Both the position numbers and the translations under genes were made by a program. The notes under the pieces were generated by a model, which had not been told where the DNA came from, ran no database searches, and worked only from the letters and a program-made list of their open reading frames with translations. From assembly GCA_027050975.1 (NCBI GenBank), contig JALUAR010000139.1, positions 3,097-14,391 on the forward strand: DNA of 11,295 bases. The letters run 5' to 3'. Positions within the stretch are counted from its first letter, which is position 1. Every line of letters begins with the position of its first letter. This DNA is from Thermodesulfovibrio sp. GTDB taxonomy: Bacteria; Nitrospirota; Thermodesulfovibrionia; Thermodesulfovibrionales; JdFR-85. Positions 1 through 4,908 of this stretch are shown piece by piece.

Positions 1-564
1 TATTACCCTTGACGGATAAAGCAACTGTGCCAGTCTACCACCCTTCACTCTCGATATATGTTTTCTAACGGCATTAAGCTCAAATATATCAGCACCGGCT
101 TTAAGGAGCATTTCCGTGACAATCTTTTTATCATCAAGGCTCACCCCTGAAACCGGACTTACCAAAAGAGCAGACCCCCCTCCGGAGATAAGTATGAGAA
201 CCAGAACCTCCTCTCCAACTCCTGAAAGCATCTTCAAAACCTCGGCTGTAGCCCTCTGTCCTGCTTCATCAGGCACAGGATGTCCGCCCTCATATACCCT
301 GAGCAGATCAGGCCTTATCCTGCCCTCGCAATGACCATATTTTGTTATCACCACACCATCCTTGACATGCTCTTTGAGTATATCCTCCGCAGCTCGTGCC
401 ATATAACAGCCACCCTTGCCAAACGCCACGATGTACAGCCTTTTCAGGTGCTCTTTTTTATAAACATCAAGAACATGCGGCAAATGCTTTTGTACCGCGA
501 TATAAGGGTCTACAGCTCTCAGGGCTGCATAAAAAATAGTTTTTGCACTCTCTCTGGAATCCAT
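1..564 (-). CDS. Glycerate 2-kinase (GckA/TtuD, MOFRL family), N-terminal part, cut by window edge
   Basis: The reverse strand reads open from an ATG at 564 through position 1 without a stop, giving 188 residues of a protein that continues outside the window. Family members are usually a little over 400 residues, so somewhat less than half is visible. Seen in sequence: an early FGKG motif (residues 48-51), a glycine-rich SGGGSALL loop (127-134) and the strongly diagnostic stretch NAVRKHISRVKGGRLA (164-179). This family phosphorylates D-glycerate with ATP, normally to 2-phosphoglycerate, in the cytoplasm. The start is supported by an AAGGGG Shine-Dalgarno site on the minus strand at about 577-582. 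The gene is divergent from the osmolyte operon. By inference it could recycle glycerate released from glucosylglycerate, but serine-pathway or sugar-acid catabolism is equally possible. The missing C-terminal part prevents a check for intactness. Confidence 0.9.
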   Translation of the reverse strand, partial: MDSRESAKTIFYAALRAVDPYIAVQKHLPHVLDVYKKEHLKRLYIVAFGKGGCYMARAAEDILKEHVKDGVVITKYGHCEGRIRPDLLRVYEGGHPVPDEAGQRATAEVLKMLSGVGEEVLVLILISGGGSALLVSPVSGVSLDDKKIVTEMLLKAGADIFELNAVRKHISRVKGGRLAQLLYPSRVI

Positions 565-707
565 GGATACTTTTTACCCCTTGTTATTTAACGCCGGTTT
601 TTAATGGGACCCATCCTACGTGGTCGGTATCATTATGCTGTATTTTCAAACTTAAAAAAGAAGGAAACTACAGGCACATCTTCTATGCAGTTTTTAATTT
701 ACTATAG

Positions 708-713
708 TATAAT
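708..713 (+). promoter_or_regulatory. Candidate -10 box for the osmolyte operon
   Basis: TATAAT matches the sigma-70 consensus exactly and lies 65 bases upstream of the chosen gpgS start. Transcription would begin near 720 and give a leader of roughly 57 bases containing the inverted repeats at 737-773. The -35 region (around 685-690, ATGCAG) does not match consensus, so the promoter may depend on an activator or use another sigma factor. The sequence is AT-rich, so chance occurrence is possible. Confidence 0.4.
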
Positions 714-736
714 GTAACAGTATCCATTTTATCATC

Positions 737-773
737 CATCTCCGGACTTTATCCGGCACATGTGCGGGAGGTG
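737..773 (+). promoter_or_regulatory. Leader with alternative stems that could hide the gpgS ribosome binding site
   Basis: Two mutually exclusive pairings are visible. CCGGA (742-746) pairs with TCCGG (752-756) around a 5-base loop and leaves the ribosome binding site free. Alternatively CATCTCC (737-743) pairs with GGAGGTG (767-773), seven pairs including one G-U, and buries the Shine-Dalgarno site. The two stems share bases 742-743. A perfect 10-base palindrome, GCACATGTGC, occupies 756-765. It may be an operator or part of the structure. The pairing is read by eye with no folding energy computed, so function is inference. Confidence 0.35.
766..773 (+). promoter_or_regulatory. Shine-Dalgarno site that decides the gpgS start
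   Basis: GGGAGGTG ends 4 bases before the ATG at 778. The in-frame ATG at 760 lies upstream of this site and has no purine-rich sequence before it, so 778 is the better start and removes six residues (MCGRCI) from the longest reading frame. Confidence 0.8.
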
Positions 774-777
774 CATT

Positions 778-1989
778 ATGTCTGATTTTCACCAGACGGG
801 TATTGTATCAACCTTTCATCGACTGGGAAAGGTTGACATCGAGCGGATCGAAGCTGAACTGACATGGTATGCTGCAGAACGTCCCATTGCCCTCGTACTA
901 CCCTCCCTTTACAGTGAACTTGAAGGAGAGGCTCTCAAAGGAATTGTGGCCGACCTTAAAGAGGTTAAATATATACAGGAAATTGTGGTTACTCTCGGGC
1001 CTGCCACTGAAGACGAATTCAAGCGAGCACAGGAGTTCTTCTCAGTTCTTCCACAGACTGTAAGAATAATCTGGAATACAGGTCCGAGAATGACGGAAAT
1101 TTACCGTGCAATCGAGGAGTCCGACCTGCCAATAGGTGAGCAGGGAAAGGGCAAATCAGCCTGGATGGCTTATGGCTACATACTTTCAAAACAGAGATTT
1201 CATACAATTGTTCTACATGACTGTGATATCCTGACGTATAGCCGTGATCTGCTGTCAAGACTCTGTTATCCAGTAACGAATCCGAATTTAGACTATCATT
1301 TCTGCAAGGGCTTTTACAGCCGAGTAACTGACAGAATGCATGGCAGGGTCACAAGACTACTGGTCACCCCGCTTATAAGGGCACTCCAAAAAATTCTTGG
1401 ATATAACAACCAGCTTCTTGCATTCTTCGACAGTTTTCGTTACCCCCTGGCAGGTGAGTTCTCCATGGTGACAGACCTTGCAAGGGTACTCAGAATACCG
1501 GGTGACTGGGGATTGGAGGTTGGTGTTCTTGCCGAGGTTTACAGGAACACCTCCCTCAGGAGGGTCTGCCAGGTGGACATTGCTGAAAATTATGAACACA
1601 AACATCAGGAGCTATCACCTGAGGATGCAACCCGAGGGCTTCATAAAATGTGTGTGGATATATGCAAATCTCTCTTCAGAACCCTTGCATCTGAGGGAGT
1701 GGTATTCTCTGACGGATTCTTCAGCACCCTCATAGCCACTTACATGCGCACAGCACAGGATATGCTTAAAAATTATGAAGACGATGCAGCCATAAACGGT
1801 CTTTATTTTGACAGACACGAAGAAAGCCTTGCCGTTGAGACATTCACTAAAGGAATAAAAAAGGCAGCCGAAATAATTATGGAAGACCCTCTAGGTGTTC
1901 CGTTAATCTCAAGCTGGGATAGAGTAACATCAGCCATACCTGATATACTAAATATGATAAAGGAGGCTGTAGAGGAGGATAACAAATGA
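778..1989 (+). CDS. gpgS: Glucosyl-3-phosphoglycerate synthase-like glycosyltransferase (GT81)
   Basis: This 403-residue cytoplasmic GT-A glycosyltransferase resembles GpgS, which transfers glucose from an NDP-glucose (usually UDP- or ADP-glucose) to 3-phosphoglycerate, the first step to glucosylglycerate. Seen in sequence: a GKGKSAW nucleotide-sugar segment (residues 123-129), the metal-binding DCD triad (D148-C-D150), GRVTRLL with TPLI (189-200), PLAGEF (223-228), GLEVGVLAEVY (245-255) and a following EHKHQEL histidine segment (273-279). The same motif order is known in mycobacterial GpgS. It does not look like GT55 mannosyl-3-phosphoglycerate synthase. The protein is longer than the ~320-residue mycobacterial enzyme because of a helical-looking C-terminal tail after about residue 280. 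It overlaps mscS by 4 bases (ATGA). No partner phosphatase (GpgP) is evident in the window. The sugar donor and exact acceptor cannot be read from sequence. Confidence 0.8.
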   Translation: MSDFHQTGIVSTFHRLGKVDIERIEAELTWYAAERPIALVLPSLYSELEGEALKGIVADLKEVKYIQEIVVTLGPATEDEFKRAQEFFSVLPQTVRIIWNTGPRMTEIYRAIEESDLPIGEQGKGKSAWMAYGYILSKQRFHTIVLHDCDILTYSRDLLSRLCYPVTNPNLDYHFCKGFYSRVTDRMHGRVTRLLVTPLIRALQKILGYNNQLLAFFDSFRYPLAGEFSMVTDLARVLRIPGDWGLEVGVLAEVYRNTSLRRVCQVDIAENYEHKHQELSPEDATRGLHKMCVDICKSLFRTLASEGVVFSDGFFSTLIATYMRTAQDMLKNYEDDAAINGLYFDRHEESLAVETFTKGIKKAAEIIMEDPLGVPLISSWDRVTSAIPDILNMIKEAVEEDNK

Positions 1990-3029
1990 ATGCCACGGAT
2001 CTTGAAAAACTCCTTGTTCCGTCTGCGATAACTCTTTGTCTTATCCTTGTACTATTGTTTTTGAGAACATTGGTTTTCAGACTTCTTCACCGATATGCCC
2101 AGAAGACAAAAACCAACATTGATGACATTGTAATCAAATCATTAAAGGGAGCCTCCCTATTCTGGATCATAGCCCTTGCCCTTTACGTCGGTTTTGCCCT
2201 GCTGGATATACCACCAAAGTATACAGTGTTCATACATAAGACTATTTATGTACTTTTAGTCTCTTCCATTACGATCGCTCTGGCCAACCTGCTAAGCAAG
2301 GTCTTCCGGTATTATACCGAGAAGAGTTCCGTCGCCATACCTTCCACAGGTTTGGCCAATGCCTCAATCAAAGGAATCATACTTGTTATAGGTGGGTTAC
2401 TGATCCTTAACGGCCTGGGCATATCAATTACTCCCCTTTTAACCGCTCTGGGAGTAGGAGGTCTTGCAGTGGCACTGGCTTTACAGGATACCCTGGCAAA
2501 CCTGTTTGCCGGCCTGCACATTATGATGGAACGCTCCGTAAGAGTGGGTGATTTCATAAAGTTAGAATCAGGCGAACAGGGCTATGTAACCGATATTACC
2601 TGGCGAACCACTCGCATAAGGATGTTGCCCAATAATATGGTTATCATACCAAACAGCAAACTGTCTCAAAGCATAATAACAAACTATTATCTTCCCGAAC
2701 AGAGGATGTCACTTTTAATACCCATAAGTGTCAGTTACTCATCGGATCCGGATCATGTGGAGAGAGTTCTTTTGGAAGAGGTAAAAAATGCCATAGGAGA
2801 AATACCCGGTCTTCTGGCAGAGCCGGAGCCTTTTGTTCGTTTTATTCCGGGCTTTGGTGAGAGTTCCTTGGATTTTACACTCATATGTCAGGTCAAGGAG
2901 TTTGTGGATCAGTATCGTGCTCAACATGAGCTAAGGAAGAGGATATTTAAGAGATTTCAGAAAGAGGGAATCGAGATTCCATTTCCTCACAGAACTGTGT
3001 ACCTTAGAGAGGAGAAGGAATGGAAGTAA
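1986..3029 (+). CDS. MscS-family small-conductance mechanosensitive channel
   Basis: This 347-residue inner-membrane protein should open under membrane tension and release solutes during osmotic downshock. Hydrophobic segments lie at about residues 11-33, 55-75, 83-103 and 126-145. They are followed by the pore-lining helix at about 148-180, rich in Gly and Ala (ALGVGGLAVALALQ at 154-167), then the hallmark ERSVRVGDFI (182-191). The beta domain includes PNNMVIIPNSKL (215-226), followed by a mixed alpha/beta cytoplasmic domain. It has more membrane segments than E. coli MscS (three, about 286 residues), as many bacterial paralogues do. The start is translationally coupled to gpgS through ATGA, with AGGAGG about 7 bases upstream. 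Placement inside a compatible-solute operon suggests it is the release valve for the solutes made by its neighbours. The family call is firm, and the solute preference is inference. Confidence 0.93.
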   Translation: MNATDLEKLLVPSAITLCLILVLLFLRTLVFRLLHRYAQKTKTNIDDIVIKSLKGASLFWIIALALYVGFALLDIPPKYTVFIHKTIYVLLVSSITIALANLLSKVFRYYTEKSSVAIPSTGLANASIKGIILVIGGLLILNGLGISITPLLTALGVGGLAVALALQDTLANLFAGLHIMMERSVRVGDFIKLESGEQGYVTDITWRTTRIRMLPNNMVIIPNSKLSQSIITNYYLPEQRMSLLIPISVSYSSDPDHVERVLLEEVKNAIGEIPGLLAEPEPFVRFIPGFGESSLDFTLICQVKEFVDQYRAQHELRKRIFKRFQKEGIEIPFPHRTVYLREEKEWK

Positions 3030-3691
3030 AAACAAACAATTACTTCGACTTCAGAAGATGCGTAACTATACTTAAGGCCACTGGCAAGAAGGCAAAAAAC
3101 CTCAGAGAGTTGAGAGACCTTCTGGAGGTGGTGAGCGACAATAGCATTGTACATCATACCTTCCACTATTTCCTTAAAGGACATATCCTTGAATTCACCA
3201 ATGACTTTGCCGAATGGGCTGGAAACTATCTGGAAGAACGATCCCTCTCTGAACAACTCTCAAATATTGATCCCTATACCTTTAAGGACATAAACGAGCT
3301 AAGAAAGACTCTCATTGAGACTATTGATGACTTCCTTGAGCTTTTTCCCGAACCCAGAGAGGTTCCTCCTGGAAATGAGTTCTATTTCAATGAAACAATA
3401 ACCCTGGTCTTTCCAGTGGGTATTAAGGTAAAAAATTTAGCAGAATTTCTAATTGCAATCCGATATGTTGACGATGAATGTATCTATTATCACTTTTACG
3501 AAGCAAGAACAAGGCTTGGCGATAGTATAGACGACTTTTCCATGTGGATAGAGCACGCCCTTAACAAAAAGACCCTGGCAGAGAAGATAAGATCAATAGA
3601 CCCCTTCATGCATAATATCGAAGGTATCAGAAGGCATATCATAGATGCTGTTGAGGAAGAGGTGAAGCGCGACATGGAGGAGGTCGTATGA
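3020..3691 (+). CDS. Unrecognised two-repeat protein of the trehalose/osmolyte operon (possibly DUF5752-like)
   Basis: This 223-residue protein is soluble, with no signal peptide or membrane segment and many acidic residues. It consists of two copies of one unit at about residues 9-106 and 121-215. Matching positions are FDF/FYF (9-11, 121-123), KNLREL/KNLAEF (26-31, 138-143), a conserved His (H46/H158), DF-x-x-W (62-66, 172-176), L-x-E-x-x-x-x-IDP (76-85, 186-195) and a closing helix with I-x-x-x-R (91-95, 200-204). No nucleotide-binding, catalytic or DNA-binding signature is recognisable. From memory it may correspond to Pfam DUF5752, which I cannot confirm. The ATG at 3020 has AGGAG 5 bases upstream and overlaps mscS by 10 bases. 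Its own end overlaps the treT start (ATGA). Lying between a channel and a trehalose glycosyltransferase, it could be a regulator, scaffold or activator. That is inference from position only. Confidence 0.85.
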   Translation: MEVKTNNYFDFRRCVTILKATGKKAKNLRELRDLLEVVSDNSIVHHTFHYFLKGHILEFTNDFAEWAGNYLEERSLSEQLSNIDPYTFKDINELRKTLIETIDDFLELFPEPREVPPGNEFYFNETITLVFPVGIKVKNLAEFLIAIRYVDDECIYYHFYEARTRLGDSIDDFSMWIEHALNKKTLAEKIRSIDPFMHNIEGIRRHIIDAVEEEVKRDMEEVV

Positions 3692-4908
3692 TTGAGAAAT
3701 ACAAAGGTATTGTGCCAAAAGGCGATCTTATTCTAATAGAAAGGCTTTGCGAAAAACTCAAAGGTTGCTCTTTCCTTCATGTGAACTCAACCCGTGCAGG
3801 AGGTGGTGTTGCCGAGATTCTCCAGAGAATGATCCCAATACTTGAGGAATTAGGACTGAAGGTGAGGTGGGAAGTTATAGAAGGGGATGGCAAATTTTTC
3901 GATATAACAAAGAAGATTCACAATGCCCTCCAGGGTAATGAGGAGAGATTCACCAAAGAGATGTGGGAATATCACTTTGAAGTCAATAGATGGAATGCTG
4001 AAAAGATGAACCTTGAGGCTGACGCTGTCTTTATCCATGACCCTCAACCAGCACCTTTAATAAAATTCAGACCAAAGAATAAAGAGAGCCTATGGTTCTG
4101 GCGATGCCACATAGATCTTTCAAATCCTCAAAAAAGTGTCTGCGATCATCTAATGAAGTACTACGAAGGTTACGATGCCGGAATCTTTTCCGTATCAAAA
4201 TTCGCACGTGGCGAAAAGGATCTGGAGTTTATTGTTCCCCCGTCCATAGATCCATTAAGCGAAAAGAACCGAGAACTGACCGAACAGGAAATTCAGGAAA
4301 CACTGGAGAAGTTCGATATTCCCCCTGACAGGCCCATGATTCTTCAGGTCTCCCGCTTTGACAGATTCAAGGACCCCATCGGCGTGATTAAGGCATACAG
4401 AATAGTAAAAAGGTATAATGACTGCGTTTTAGTTCTTGCCGGAAGTCCGGCCACTGATGACCCGGAAGGAGAGATCGTACTGAACGAAGTAAAGGAGTTT
4501 GCAGCAAATGATCCTGACATAAAGGTCCTTCTTCTTCCGCCCTTCAGTGATCGTGATATCAATGCCCTTCAGAGAGCTGCAACAGTGGTACTTCAGAAGT
4601 CCCTCAAAGAGGGCTTCGGACTAACCGTCTCAGAGGCAATGTGGAAAGGCAAACCTGTCATAGGCGGTGCTGTGGGAGGAATTCCTCTTCAGATTATACA
4701 CAGAGTAACAGGATTCCTTGTTCATTCCGTAGAAGGGGCTGCCTTCAGAATCAGGCAGTTCCTTAACAACCCCACCATGACAGAAAAGATGGGGCAGAAA
4801 GGACGTGAGCATGTATGGCATAACTTCCTGATTACAAGACAGATTCGGGATTACCTTTCGATATGGTATTATATGAAGGAAGGAAAGGAGGGGATACTGG
4901 AACTATAA
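3688..4908 (+). CDS. treT: Trehalose glycosyltransferring synthase-like GT4 glycosyltransferase (TreT family)
   Basis: This 406-residue cytoplasmic GT-B enzyme closely resembles archaeal TreT (for example Pyrococcus horikoshii), which makes trehalose from an NDP-glucose and glucose, reversibly. Shared landmarks are VNSTRAGGGVAEIL (32-45), HNALQGNE (78-85), HDPQPAPLI (117-125), WRCHIDLS (138-145), PPSIDPLSEKN (184-194), the donor-phosphate segment VSRFDRFKDP (221-230, with R223 and K228) and the EX7E motif starting EGFGLTVSE (308-316), followed by AMWKGKPVIG. Length matches the family. The start overlaps the preceding stop (ATGA), with GGAGGAGG at 3676-3683. The stop shares one base with the next start (TAATG). 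Because a TPS/TPP fusion lies directly downstream, it may act as an independent trehalose synthase or as an activating partner of that fusion, as reported for the T. tenax glycosyltransferase. Nearby GT4 sucrose or trehalose phosphorylase-like activities are less likely. Confidence 0.85.
   Translation: MIEKYKGIVPKGDLILIERLCEKLKGCSFLHVNSTRAGGGVAEILQRMIPILEELGLKVRWEVIEGDGKFFDITKKIHNALQGNEERFTKEMWEYHFEVNRWNAEKMNLEADAVFIHDPQPAPLIKFRPKNKESLWFWRCHIDLSNPQKSVCDHLMKYYEGYDAGIFSVSKFARGEKDLEFIVPPSIDPLSEKNRELTEQEIQETLEKFDIPPDRPMILQVSRFDRFKDPIGVIKAYRIVKRYNDCVLVLAGSPATDDPEGEIVLNEVKEFAANDPDIKVLLLPPFSDRDINALQRAATVVLQKSLKEGFGLTVSEAMWKGKPVIGGAVGGIPLQIIHRVTGFLVHSVEGAAFRIRQFLNNPTMTEKMGQKGREHVWHNFLITRQIRDYLSIWYYMKEGKEGILEL

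Larger units (their letters stand above)
565..777. promoter_or_regulatory. Divergent intergenic region between glycerate kinase and the osmolyte operon
   Basis: This 213-base spacer separates two divergent genes, so it should hold promoters for both. On the plus strand a perfect TATAAT lies at 708-713, next to the 8-base palindrome ACTATAGT (701-708), but no convincing -35 box is found 16-18 bases upstream. On the minus strand the best -10 candidate is CATAAT (complement of 632-637), also without a clear -35. The right end (737-773) carries inverted repeats described separately. No protein-coding gene or tRNA is seen here. Confidence 0.6.

Noticed and set aside
116..591. Two plus-strand open frames (116-334 and 280-591)
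   Set aside because: They are antisense to the clear glycerate kinase coding frame, have no recognisable family motifs, and overlap each other in different frames.
760..777. Upstream ATG start for the GpgS-like gene (MCGRCI extension)
   Set aside because: No ribosome binding site precedes it, while GGGAGGTG at 766-773 points to the ATG at 778.
1019..1258. Minus-strand open frames inside the plus-strand genes, such as this one
   Set aside because: They mirror strongly supported coding frames, lack family motifs, and show no ribosome binding sites or conserved context.
778..1989. Assignment as GT55 mannosyl-3-phosphoglycerate synthase
   Set aside because: The motif order GKGKSAW, DCD, GRVT, PLAGEF and GLEVGVL matches GT81 GpgS rather than the GT55 pattern.
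4863..4907. Upstream ATG start for the TPS-TPP fusion
   Set aside because: It lies 46 bases inside treT without a Shine-Dalgarno site and adds residues not expected before the domain. The TAATG coupling at 4906-4910 is more convincing.
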